A stretch of 64,000 nucleotides of DNA. It comes from Norana najaformis (taxonomy: Eukaryota; Annelida; Clitellata; Crassiclitellata; Hormogastridae). The notes beneath the pieces were generated by a model. It saw only the letters and a list, made by a program, of their open reading frames with translations. It did not search any database and was not told where the DNA came from. The stretch is from positions 13,322,607-13,386,606 of the forward strand of contig OZ029916.1 in assembly GCA_964023275.1 (NCBI GenBank). Direction: 5' to 3'. The position numbers and the translations under genes were made by a program. Positions 39,572 to 49,855 of this stretch are shown piece after piece (within the stretch, counting starts at the first letter, position 1; each line of letters begins with the position of its first letter).

Positions 39572-39870
39572 CATCATCATCATCATCATCATCATCGTTA
39601 TCATCATCACCACCACCACCATCATCATTATAAATTTAAACAATTGTGAATTTAAATGATCTATGAAATCCTACAAAGTTATTATTGTCATTATTAACTT
39701 TAGCGCCATATGAAGGGGGAATCAGGGCATGGTCTTAATGCCCCGGGGAGGCAGATGAAGTTTTCTCTTTGGACAACCACCGAAATCCTCTGGAACAAAT
39801 GGAACATCATTAGTGGATCACGGGCTGCGTCCATTATCCTACTTCCGAAGTCTGTGGTGAATTCCAGCCT
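39477..39870. repeat. compound ATT/ATC/ACC microsatellite between two copies of a short repeat
   Basis: The triplet run at about 39515-39632 goes from att through atc to acc. The segment ttccgaagtctgtgatgaact before it (about 39487) recurs after it as ttccgaagtctgtggtgaatt (about 39843). Confidence 0.8.
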
Positions 39871-39884
39871 TTCCCTGCTCTTGG

Positions 39885-40010
39885 CTAGCACGGTCCGTAC
39901 ACGGGGACCTTAAATGATGTGACGCTCTTTCAAACGGGCAGAGGTGGTGAGTTAATTCATTCAAAAATGAGCAGGGTCGAGGCCATACAGTCGCTGTAGA
40001 AAAACGTCTA
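39885..40010 (-). repeat. dispersed element, copy 2 (inverse of 34.9 kb)
   Basis: Its reverse complement reads gactgtatggcctcgaccctg ... ctgcccgtttgaaagagcg ... ttaaggtccccgtgtacgg, matching 34890-35040. Confidence 0.7.
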
Positions 40011-40269
40011 CATTAACATTTATGCGCCGCTTGTCTCCAGTGCGACCGCCACAAAGGGTGTGGTTTGAGTAATGACGGTGGCCCAATTCATTCTTTTCGC
40101 CGAAGTTGCGCGGTCTGCGGCTTCTTCGTCAAGCCTTCGTGCAAGATAACACAATGCCCAACTTGTTTTAAACCGTCCCTCTTCCCTTGACGATCTCCTG
40201 CTGCACTGACCAACCGCCTTGATATGCATACGTACTCATTACCAAACACATCACACAACCCTTGGTTCA

Positions 40270-40735
40270 CATCTTACTTTCAGGCATACACCTTGAACAT
40301 ACATGCCAGTGCACTGTTGGCCCTATAGCTAAGGCAAAGGCACTTCTGAAATCTGCCACCAACAAATACCACCAAATTATTGCTTCAGCCAAGAAGAAGT
40401 ACTAGGCTACTTGTAGCGCTCTTCTTTTCTGGATTGGTAATGCAAAGGCGCGAGGACAGTCGCTGAAGTAGGATGTCGTGGTCGACTGCATCGAATGCGG
40501 CCGCCATATCAAGTAGCGACAGAAGCGCTAGTTGGCCTGAATCGATGATATCGACCATGTCGGAAAAGCAGTCTCATTTGAGCGGCCGCGCCTGCAGGCA
40601 GACTGAAACCGAGGAAGTAGGCGAGATTCAGACAGGTACTCTGTCAGTTGTTGGTTCGCACTTTTGAGACGAAAGGATAGGCTAGACAACAGTCTTAAGT
40701 TCGCTGAGGATGGATGATTCATAGTTTTTATCTTT
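40270..40735 (-). mobile_element. LINE fragments, mainly antisense RT
   Basis: The minus strand reads NLRLLSSLSFRLKSANQQL, LTEYLSESRLLPRFQSACRRGRS (in pieces) and SLLDMAAAFDAVDHDILLQR (about 40440-40730), the early RT blocks of a CR1/L2-like element. A short + strand piece at about 40320-40400 (AKALLKSATNKYHQIIAS) belongs to the linker between endonuclease and RT of a similar element in the opposite orientation. Confidence 0.7.
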
Positions 40736-41269
40736 CTCAGAGTGGTTTGACCTTTGCGTGTTTCTATTTTTACGAAAAACAGCCGGTGACAAAGAACATC
40801 CGAGCGAAAAAAAAGCCAGCAGCGGGGTCGCCTCCTTCATCAGCCACGCTGGAAGTGTGTCAAAGTTTCGCTGGTGACGAAAGAATTACCTAATTACGCG
40901 GTCCGCGGTAATCGGTCTAAACGCACACAAGCTTGGGGAAGGGTAATTGGTAAACATCGCCCGCTCGCGTCAGACGTCGAATCTCGGATGTCAGCGATTT
41001 TCATTTCCATGTAGTCATGTTAAGTAGCAGAAAAAGACCCTGGCCTGGAGGTGTCTTTGCCTTCGCCAAGCAGCTGGTTTACTGATTGCCACACGCGACG
41101 CTAACTAGTGGAAAGGCAGAAACTAAGAAACTCGAGGCACTTGAAATGTGGATATGGAAAGACTGGCCAAAATCAGCTGGAAGGATTATAAAACAAAAGA
41201 GGAGGTGCTGCACTTGGTACAGGAAGAAAGGACAGCAAAGGATTTGTTTTAAACTGTGACTCAAGTTTA

Positions 41270-41663
41270 TAAAACATTGAACTCTGGCTAACCAAAGTAC
41301 TTTAAATCAGTTCTTATACCCAGACTTACAACTATTCTGCAAGATCATCTTGTCTTTCTCTGGTTATAACTAGGACTAGAACTGTTCTTGATGAACGGGC
41401 TTTTTCGGTGGCTGAACCTAAATTTTGGAACTCCCTCCCTGTGTCTGTTCGTTCTGCTCAGTCGCCTCTGTCATTTCGTTCTCAACTTGAAACTTACCTT
41501 TTTCAATTTGCTTATCTACCGTAAGCTGCCCCTCTGTCCTGTGGACTGACCTTTTGGATATTGACCTGATTGCGGCTAGGCTTTGGTGAGCTATCGGTTG
41601 ATGCCTTGTGCATTAGACACCAGCGCATTAGAAGTTACTTATTATTATTACTTCTACTATTAT

Positions 41664-41710
<47 letters not shown>

Positions 41711-41822
41711 GCACTACTACTACTGCATATCATAATTTTCTACCCTCGCTCAACATGTCGCAAATCCAACCTTGGCAGCCGCTTGAGAGTTTTTAAATAG
41801 GGCGCTATACAAATTAGATAAT
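41270..41822 (+). mobile_element. LINE 3' end with CTA microsatellite
   Basis: The + strand reads a polymerase C-terminus (TRTVLDERAFSVAEPKFWNS and PLSFRSQLETYLFQFAY, about 41370-41515). It is followed by the tail ggatattgacctgattgcgg ... gccttgtgcattagacacc ... gcgcattagaagttact. A TTA/CTA triplet run (about 41639-41722) and a second LINE-like end (gggcgctatacaaatta) follow. It is the same family as 52475-52980. Confidence 0.75.
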
Positions 41823-42444
41823 ATTTCAAATGAATTTCACTGCAAACGCAGACTGTTCGATATTATACCTCGGCAATTTTTGTAAAGGAATGCATACTGA
41901 AGGTAACAGACATTTTGATGGATTTAGAAAGTCAAAGTTTAAAATGTTTACAGAGATAAAGTAAATTATTTTTATTTAACTGTTAATACTATGTATTATG
42001 TTATGTATGTTACAAGGTTCACTCAAGTTCTGCATTGAAGGGCTCATGATGAATTACTTCACACATCGACATTAAAGAACTGTCATCACAGTTAGGCTTT
42101 ATTAGATATGAGCAAGCAAGTATGTCTATTAGATCTTCTCACATTCATGACAACAACTAGCATAGGCCCATGCGTATAATTCAATTCTAAATTGAAGTTA
42201 AGTATACGTCTGCATGTATGATTATAATAAGCCGAAGAAAGATAATTCGTTGTATGTTAGCTTAATAACTGACAATAATTATATTACCTATAGTTTCCTA
42301 TGGGGTTAATATGAAGCAGGTTCACTGGAGACTCGCAGTTCGGTCAGTCATAAAATCCTAAGCGACGCCAAATGCAACAACGTCAGCAGAGAACGCTCTG
42401 CAGATGGCTGACAGTAGTGTCATAATATATCGATGTATATAGTG
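41823..42444. other. 3' region of the minus-strand 854-aa gene
   Basis: No coding frame. Reading the minus strand, AATAAA occurs at 42103-42098, about 340 nt after the stop codon, and is a candidate poly(A) signal. Confidence 0.45.
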
Positions 42445-45009
42445 TTATAGTTTCCACTTTGCCGAGTGTTTGAAGTTCGATGTAACGACGAAGGTTTTCA
42501 GGAATGCCCGTTGCGCCATATGGTCTGTATGCGTCTTCATGACGGCATTGGTGACTATGGTGTCAAGGTACTGCCCTGGGTCATGCATCATGGCGTCTTT
42601 CCATTCGGACTCGTCCTGTCCGCGGAATTCCTCTTTTATAATCCATACGATGTGCTCGATTATAGTCGGAAGGATCTGATCTTTAAGCTCAGTGTCTCCT
42701 TTCTGCATAATCTCGAGTTTTTTAGCCTCGTCCTTCCCGTCTTGTACAAGGTTTTTCAGTTTGTAGCGAATGGCCGTATAGAGACTCTGAACTACCTCGG
42801 AGGCAAAGCTCTTGAGAGTAGCTTCAGCCTCTGGATCCATCGTAGCCTGCTCTATTGTCTCCTCAAGATCTTCCCTATTCGAAAAGATGATGCTCTGAGA
42901 TCTTGTCGCCGCCTCCGAGTCTTTCTTATTCACTCCATCATTTCCAACTGATGCTTTTACAGTTTGACTATTATTTTCAGCTCTAGATTGTAGCTCGTGT
43001 TCCTTTCTTATAGATGTGGCACTGGGTTCCGAAGCAGACGGATGAGACGATGGCTGAGGACGAACAGAGCGATACTTGACCGCTTCAGTCTTTTCTACAT
43101 AGTCATTGTTGCGGAGGAGGAGGAGGGTCTGGTCGCCTTTAACCTGCTGCTGTCCTTCCACTCTTATATCTGAGGATTTTGCTTTTTCATTTGTACTCTG
43201 GACTTTGTCATTTTCTATTCCTTCTTCATCTTCGTCCTCTTCTTCGTTATCCTCACCGCCTTCTTCGTCATCTGCTGCATTATTTGCAGTAACAGAGTGA
43301 CCCGATTCACTGCTGCTTGCTTCTCGAATTTCGTCATCTTTAGCACTTGTAATATCACGTTCATTGTCGTCGGTCTTGTTGCTCTTTATTTCGTCGCTCA
43401 GGTTTCCATGACTTTTGTTCTGGTCTGAATCCAAACTTACGTCTGTTTTATTCTGGTTTATGTTCGGAATTGAGTTATCGTCGCCATTAGTTCTACCCTG
43501 CGCGCTCTTTGTGCAATTTTCCTGCTTATATGGCCTACTTCCGCTACGAAGATTCATTTTATCGTCAGATTTTCTCTGCGAAAGCGAGTTTCTATCACTC
43601 TTCGCCATCGTGGTCTGGATTTCCGACGGATTGTGGAGTTCCTGACATGTATCTTGTTCAGTGTTATCCTGCTGGTTTGCTGATCGACAGATGATTGACT
43701 GCATATCGATCTGATTAACCAATGTGTTCCTCTGGTCGTCGGCTTTCGATGATTGTTCCTTGGCGACACGCTTCTCAATCGCTTGGCAACTGAGGTGTTT
43801 GCTTTCACTCGCGTCGTCTCTGAGTTCTTCGTAGTCGTTTGTTGTGCACTTGCTTTGTACTGCGTGTTCTTTCGTTCCATGGCTACATTGCTGATGTTCG
43901 TTCACTGCACGGGGTTTGTGTTCTTCTTTCTCAGTCATTGCACATTCATGTTCTACAGTCCTAGGCTGAGTTCCTGAATCCAGGTGTAATTTAATCTTGC
44001 AAATGAGACTTTCGATTAGCTTGCCGGCCATCTGTCGCAGCTTGACCATAGACTGATTTTCTTCAACGCCAGATGGCGGTATGTTGTTCCAGAGTTTATT
44101 CCAGCAGCGCTCGGCGTCAGAGTGCGTCTGATGAGTGTGCTCCGCCTTCAGCACGTGGTGTTCCTCTGGAAGAAGAGCCGCAGACTTAAGCATACCGATT
44201 TCTTCGCCCACATTGTTACCCGTCTGAAACTCTGTCGCAATGTGAGCAATAGCCTCCTGAATGTTAACAGTGCTTTCGCTGCCCACTGGAACAGTGTCAA
44301 CGGAGCTACAGCCTCTGTCGTGTAGGTTAAACTGTAGTTCAGCGCAGTTGGCTGCTTGCCTTGAGCACTGGTACGGAAGAGTGGAGCACCAGACATCGAC
44401 ATCTGGCCTTAATTGTCCAGTCCCTCGTCTACAGTTCGCTCGAAACAACGAGAACCTAGCAGCGGGTTTTGTGGCTTCGTACTTGGTGCTTTCCATTGTG
44501 AGATTTTTGTGCATGTCTCTGTCGACTACCGTGCAGTACGAGTGGGATGAGGAGGACGAGGAGGTTCTGGAACTGATCGTTTTCAGAGGCCGACTGCTGT
44601 AGCTTCGAGACTGTACCGAAAACCTCGTCTGAATCGAAGGGCAACCACAGCCAGCAGACCTCATCACTCGCTTGACTGACTGAGCACAGGTTGTAAGATT
44701 ACCAGTGTTAGTTCCATTTGCATCCCATTTGCCTACGTCGCCTTTTATCGAATCCATTAGAAATCGACACGGTTGGATTCGGTTTCGTTTCGATTTCATG
44801 TCGGATAAAGCCGGACTAATTCCGGCCACGGATCTAAACTTGACCGCCGTCTGACTGCAGTTATCGGGTAACCAACATTCAAAAGCGCACTTTTTGCCGT
44901 CAGGTTTTCCATAAGTAGTTATTCGGGGATCTGTAGACATACGCGAACCTTTTGACGAACGGAATGGATCTGTATGCAAACGGGAATCCTGGCAGCTTCG
45001 AGAAATCAT
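42445..45009 (-). CDS. uncharacterised acidic single-exon protein (854 aa)
   Basis: A long uninterrupted minus-strand frame. The open frame runs four codons further upstream than its TTG end to a TGA, so I take the first ATG (MISRSCQDSRLH) as the start. Residues 1-200 are Ser/Arg/Cys-rich. The middle is hydrophilic with many Lys, Glu, Asn and Gln. Residues about 577-600 are strongly acidic (DDEEGGEDNEEEDEDEE). The last 140 residues look folded and helical, with EEATLKSF-like, VVQSLYTAIRYKLKNLV, IIEHIVWIIKEEF and QYLDTIVTNAVMKTHTDHM. No known family, signal peptide or transmembrane segment is recognised. Its length without stops in a decayed neighbourhood argues that it is a real gene. A retrogene or lineage-specific gene is possible. 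Base composition is richer in GC than the flanks. Confidence 0.7.
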   Translation of the reverse strand: MISRSCQDSRLHTDPFRSSKGSRMSTDPRITTYGKPDGKKCAFECWLPDNCSQTAVKFRSVAGISPALSDMKSKRNRIQPCRFLMDSIKGDVGKWDANGTNTGNLTTCAQSVKRVMRSAGCGCPSIQTRFSVQSRSYSSRPLKTISSRTSSSSSSHSYCTVVDRDMHKNLTMESTKYEATKPAARFSLFRANCRRGTGQLRPDVDVWCSTLPYQCSRQAANCAELQFNLHDRGCSSVDTVPVGSESTVNIQEAIAHIATEFQTGNNVGEEIGMLKSAALLPEEHHVLKAEHTHQTHSDAERCWNKLWNNIPPSGVEENQSMVKLRQMAGKLIESLICKIKLHLDSGTQPRTVEHECAMTEKEEHKPRAVNEHQQCSHGTKEHAVQSKCTTNDYEELRDDASESKHLSCQAIEKRVAKEQSSKADDQRNTLVNQIDMQSIICRSANQQDNTEQDTCQELHNPSEIQTTMAKSDRNSLSQRKSDDKMNLRSGSRPYKQENCTKSAQGRTNGDDNSIPNINQNKTDVSLDSDQNKSHGNLSDEIKSNKTDDNERDITSAKDDEIREASSSESGHSVTANNAADDEEGGEDNEEEDEDEEGIENDKVQSTNEKAKSSDIRVEGQQQVKGDQTLLLLRNNDYVEKTEAVKYRSVRPQPSSHPSASEPSATSIRKEHELQSRAENNSQTVKASVGNDGVNKKDSEAATRSQSIIFSNREDLEETIEQATMDPEAEATLKSFASEVVQSLYTAIRYKLKNLVQDGKDEAKKLEIMQKGDTELKDQILPTIIEHIVWIIKEEFRGQDESEWKDAMMHDPGQYLDTIVTNAVMKTHTDHMAQRAFLKTFVVTSNFKHSAKWKL

Positions 45010-45294
45010 TGAGCTGCTGTAGATTGTAATGTCTGTCTGTTGTACTTGATTCAACTCAGTGTTTCATCGGATAATCTTCTCGACTTGACGCACTTCTTTG
45101 CTGCTTGTTTCCTCTCGAAATTTACCTCAGACAATCGATAATCGGCGTTGACCTATGCAGTGGTCCTAAAACAGTAGAAGAACATTGGCAGTGTTTGGTA
45201 CCTTAACCGAATTCAACCAAACCATCGAAGTGGTCCTCAAGCTTCACTACATTGCTACCTTTGCTAGGCGACAAGAACAGGAACTAGCTTTTAG
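45010..45294. other. upstream region of the 854-aa gene
   Basis: Probable 5'UTR and promoter of the minus-strand gene. No TATA box or other element is clear to me. Confidence 0.35.
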
Positions 45295-45302
45295 ATTTCA
45301 CT

Positions 45303-46289
45303 GATGCTGGGTCGGTTTAACCGATACCGAACAGATATCGCAATAATCAGAAACATCGAAACCGACAAGGTTTACCTATACTGAAGTCGGTATTCAGAAA
45401 ACTGAAAATTATACAGAAAACCGAAGCAAAACCGACAAAACTGGAGTCAATATACACAGAATTCAAGTAACAAAATAGTAGTTTTCCTCACAGATATTAT
45501 TTTTTGTTAACTGAACATTCCGTAACACTTTTGAAAGTTTTGATGCGATTGATATAGGGACCTATGTAACATATTTTGTTCTCCGTCACAGAGAACAACA
45601 GTATAGTCCTATGGCTATGCTAGACTAGAGTAAATGACGTACGAATTACGTAGCAGAAGCTGTGAAGTCATGTACTTTGCTGCAGAAAACAGCAATTCAC
45701 TCCAGGGTTGGGCCACCAATCAATCGAATTTTCAAAGTGTGGCCCAGGTCGCTAGGTCGTATATGGGAATTCCAACCACATCTGTGGCTAATGAGCCAGT
45801 GTGTGGGCTGACCTTCGTGCTTTTATAGACTCAGTCCACGGTTCACTGAACAGTTATAGTTTCGATCGCAAAATTTGCCCGACGACGAACAAACCAAGAA
45901 CTTCTTAGGTAAATCTTGAACCTACGTACTTTTGGCTACTTTAGTATTAAAGATGACACTTTGATAAGTTGCTTCATTTCTTATGAGGCGTCGTGTACAG
46001 AACTGCAGCCACAATACAGACATTTTAATACACACAAGAACACATAGCCTAAACAATTTTATTTTTAAAATGCAGTTTGTTACAATAGAACAACAATGCA
46101 CATTGTAAAGTTGCAGTGTACATTGCACAGCAGCTAAGTAGTATTATAAACTTAAGTATAAAGAACACAAAAAACCGATACCGAAATCGCGATATTTAGG
46201 AAAATTGAAACCGAACCGACTTTTTGGGAAAAACAATGCATAAAACAAACACCGACACCGACTTTTAAAACGGATACCGACACAGCTCT
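45303..46289. mobile_element. probable non-autonomous hAT-type element
   Basis: The ends are short imperfect inverted repeats (GATGCTGGGTCGGT on the left, GAGCTGTGTCGGT as the reverse complement of the right). They lie between ATTTCACT and ATTTCAAA, which could be an 8-bp target duplication with two substitutions. Both subterminal regions carry aaccgataccgaa ... gaaaccgac in direct orientation. No transposase frame is inside. An interior AT-rich filler fits a deletion derivative. Confidence 0.5.
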
Positions 46290-46299
46290 ATTTCAAATT

Positions 46300-47100
46300 C
46301 CATTATAGAAGCAAATTACACCCAGAACTTACATGGGGCAAAATGCATTGCCATGTGGCAATATGGCTAATACCAGTAAAAAAAGGCCTAGTACAGAGCT
46401 ATTTTTAAGCAGCCATGCAGTGCCATGACCTTATTGGAGTAGGCCTACGTATTTCTGAAGTGTTGGGGCTAAGTTGTGGAATGCTAAAGGCACCGACGGC
46501 GACTACCGGCATATGACCAGCCGGTTAAGCGCATTTGGACGTCAGAATGAAAGCAAAACGCATTTCGCACGACCAACATTGAGCTCAATTAACCAGTGAT
46601 ATTTTCGACAGCCGAAAATAATAACCCGAGTGAAGCTCTGCAGAATGAACTCCACTGGCTCCCCATCAGCTATCGAATCAAACTACATGTAATGGAACCG
46701 AGAAGACGATGATGCGATATACGATCATAAATAGAGGACAATAAATAATTATATGAACTATTACTTATATGAACAATTAACTGTAGTACTGTAAAATTAA
46801 ATTATAGATAAAGGGCAGAAAAACATAGGCATGACGGATGCAAAGACGCCACCATATAATGTTTTAGAAAGACTTTCAGTGATCAGTCTAAAACATTTTT
46901 GGTGGTAGCGGTGCTATTGGCGTCTCTTCGGGGTTTTCTCTGCGTCTGTGGTTCGTTGACGAAGATTGTTTAAAATAATTCTTTTATTTCTTTTTAATCA
47001 GCCCATGTACAATGTATTTACAGCAACCAAAGTCACGATGTTCTTATAGGCCTACACACTAATTTTCGCTCTCTGCTGCTATTGATCTATTTTTACAGCG
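46300..47100. other. non-coding stretch
   Basis: No supported gene. A short LINE-like phrase (ctccactggctccccatcagc) occurs near 46650. The rest is AT-rich. Confidence 0.4.
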
Positions 47101-47450
47101 TCATTCGTCTGTTCGTCGGTGGTCGCAGTTGCGAGCGGATTCCTCTATAAATCCTCGCTGAGAGTGAATCCCGACTCGCTTGTCCGTTCCCTTTTTATCC
47201 TTTCCTCCTGCCCCTGGCGGCAGACTTCGATCGCATACCATCTCCTCTCTTCCTGCCTCGCAGCACCTTTGTAGCTTACACGCTGTACTGTGCTGGCGGC
47301 AGACTTCAATCGCATTCTGTAGAAGTTGCCTGCAAGCGGGATGAAGGTCAGTCGCAAGAAGCTAAAGGATGAACACCGGCGCTCTTGTCCTCGGTCTTAA
47401 TCACTTAATCAGAATTCTGATCATTAGACACTTCTCACTTTATTACTTTT
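47101..47450. repeat. dispersed element related to 51.8-52.1 and 53.65 kb
   Basis: Contains gagtgaatcccgactcgc ... ctttttatcctttcctcctgcccctgg ... ggcagacttcgatcgcat ... gaacaccggcgctcttgtcctcggtc. The first three phrases recur in order at about 51860-52050. The last recurs at 53647-53672, immediately after the CCA array. Confidence 0.6.
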
Positions 47451-48100
47451 TATACTACAATTATTGTCAGTAAATTATTTTATTTGCAGTTTAGACTAGT
47501 GCCCATGCATCATCCTTTGCAAGTTTAACCAACTGCTCTCATCGCACCTAGCTGAGTCACGATGCGTTGAGTCTGTTGCGTAATAAATTTTCGTAACAAC
47601 AATAATAACAGCGAACTGTGTACTAATCATGAATTACACAATTACGAATTGTGTAATTATTTTCTCCCCATAGGACCTGAATACATATGGTACGGATTGA
47701 GAGCCAAATAAAAGATTGGTTGAAATTTTCCATTGTGAGGGAACGGTTTACCTCAGTTCTTTTTCCTAAGTTGTTGCTAAATAGCGATAGGCTACCTCAT
47801 CTCTGAACTTGAGAGAAAATTGTGGTAACATATATTCGTGACATTTTATCCATGGAGATAGTTGCTAGGCCTACTTGGGATGCTAATTCCGATCTCACTG
47901 GAGAAATGTAAATTCAGGATCTCCAGGGATTAGTTAGTCATTCATATCTGGAATGAGACTCGGAAATGCAAACGAAATAGATTGATATCTGATAGGAGTT
48001 ATTTGGAGGGCAGACGAATTTGACTGGTGCAAGGGCCCGAGTTTGGAAAGTTTGAAATGCTATATTAGACTTGGTCCTGCTATGACAGGGAGAAGAACAG
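47451..48100. other. non-coding stretch
   Basis: No supported gene. Contains a local inverted repeat of acacaattacgaattgtgtaat near 47636-47658. Confidence 0.4.
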
Positions 48101-48109
48101 AGCATTATG

Positions 48110-48760
48110 CAGGATCAGCGAAAGATGACAGGGAACTTAAGACCCATCTCCTCCAACTTGCATACCCACCGTAGCCTGGCTTCTGTTTTCTCTGACCTAT
48201 CGGAATTCAACCCGGCTTCTCCAGCGGTTTTTTATTTTTCATTCATTTGTTCACATTCTGCTCATGTTTGTATTCTTGATCTAACGTTTGCGGGAATCGT
48301 TTAAGTTAATGATATCGTTTAAACACAAAAGTTTTAGAAATGCGCGAACAGCATTACTGCAACATTTGTAGGAAACATAGTTTAGGCCCCATTTTAACGT
48401 ATTCAATCTAATTTAAAGACTTATATAGCGCCGCTGTGACAATGCCCAAGTCATCAGTCGATGGTAGCTACAAGTCAAAAACGCAATCCAAAATCACAAA
48501 ACCGCTGTAGAAGCCGGTTCGAATTCTAATAGGTCAGAGAAACCAGAAGCCAGGCTACGGTGGGTAAGCAAGTTGGAAGAGATGTGTCTTAAGTTTAGAT
48601 CTAATGGCATAAAAAGTGGCAAAATGAATTGAACTGGGCAGTGAAATCCAAAACATTGGACCAGCTACCGAGAAGGCCCGAGATCCCAACACTGCTCGGG
48701 TAGCCTATAGGGCACAGCAAAAGTCAGCATCCACTGGTCGAGTGCAATGTCTACTAGTGC
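48110..48760. mobile_element. two LINE 3' fragments facing each other (inverted repeat of about 100 bp)
   Basis: The segment 48137-48235 (cttaagacccatctcctccaa ... ccaccgtagcctggcttctg ... ctctgacctat) reappears as the reverse complement of about 48495-48598. The second copy continues into a tail reading agacttatatagcgccgctg, which is related to the LINE tail at about 55310. Confidence 0.75.
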
Positions 48761-49118
48761 TAGTGGTTAGCATGGAATGTAGGTAGGTCGGCTGATTTAA
48801 ATGTACACTAATGTTTATACCATGCTAGAACGTTTTGATACAAACCATGCTAGAACGTTTGGTACTTAGGACTAAACATTTCCGCTAGAACGGAGCCGAG
48901 GAGAAATCAGCTGGAGATAAATTAAAAACTGTCATCACTTAAGGTCTTCAGATAAACCGTTCTTTGGTATCGCGCAGGCGTAGGCCAAGGAACAACGGCA
49001 GCTACGCTTGTATTATGACGTAGTGATTCGGGCGAAGTCTTTTACCAAGACGAATAATTAACAAACTCTTGTATTATGGTTATATTAGCCTATTATGAGA
49101 TTTTTCTGATGCATTATT
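48761..49118. other. non-coding stretch
   Basis: No supported gene. A short direct duplication of ccatgctagaacgttt lies at about 48819-48860. Confidence 0.4.
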
Positions 49119-49183
49119 AGTTACTGCTTCCCTTGCGCACTGGCACGGACGAGTGGAACACCAGACATCGACATGCGGCCTCA
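49119..49183 (-). pseudogene. short duplicated fragment of the 854-aa gene
   Basis: The segment with gcactggcacggacgagtgg followed by aacaccagacatcgacat matches 44345-44405 inside the 854-aa gene (gcactggtacggaagagtgg then agcaccagacatcgacat). The orientation is the same. The match ends abruptly on both sides. Confidence 0.65.
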
Positions 49184-49855
49184 GTGATGCTACTGCTGGT
49201 GGTGATGATTATGATCATAATAATAATACTGATGATTATGATGGTTATACTATTACTGGTAATAATAAAACACATAAAACCACAGAGCTTGATGTTATAA
49301 ATCCATGAAATCCTGGGTCTTCCTCTTCCACGACCCCCTGGAATTGTTCCGAATGGGCTGATAAGCCGTGGGAGAAATGGCGCACATACAAATTTCAGAG
49401 GAATTAAAAAGAAAAATTACGTTTTTGTGCAAGGGGAATTGCATCACTGGTTTTGGGGAGGCGTCCTTGGCCTTCGTCGAACAGACGCCCCCTCCCCTAT
49501 AATATTTCTGTCCGAGTCGTTTTCAGCGTCTCTTCACACGCGCGCAGTAAGGCTACAAGTCGAGGGAACTTCTCCATCACTGGTTCAGGTCATCCCTAAC
49601 TGCATTGACGTCCGACATCTCACTCAGAGATAATCATTTTACCCTGCAATCCATATTCTATAGATGGCGGGATGGGGTTTCACGAGGATTCCAACTCCAG
49701 CAACCTTCCATCAGTATTACCGACGACCTACTTCTTCCAACTTAAGAACCACGGTTGCAGTAAGGACTGCTCATTTCCACGTACTAGAACTGATCTTCTC
49801 TTCACCTAACAAAAGCTCCTTAACACCAACTGTACATCTTTTCTGAAAGACTTGT
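49184..49855. other. non-coding stretch
   Basis: Begins with an imperfect gatgat/aataat run (49195-49265). The following ORFs show no family motifs. Confidence 0.4.

Noticed and set aside
39408-39659. Ile-rich and Met/Ile-rich ORFs
   Set aside because: Translations of the ATT/ATC/ACC triplet run.
42466-42951. 161-aa plus-strand ORF opposite the 854-aa gene, and other plus-strand ORFs between 42.4 and 44.7 kb
   Set aside because: Antisense shadows of the longer minus-strand frame; no domain motifs and no splice context.
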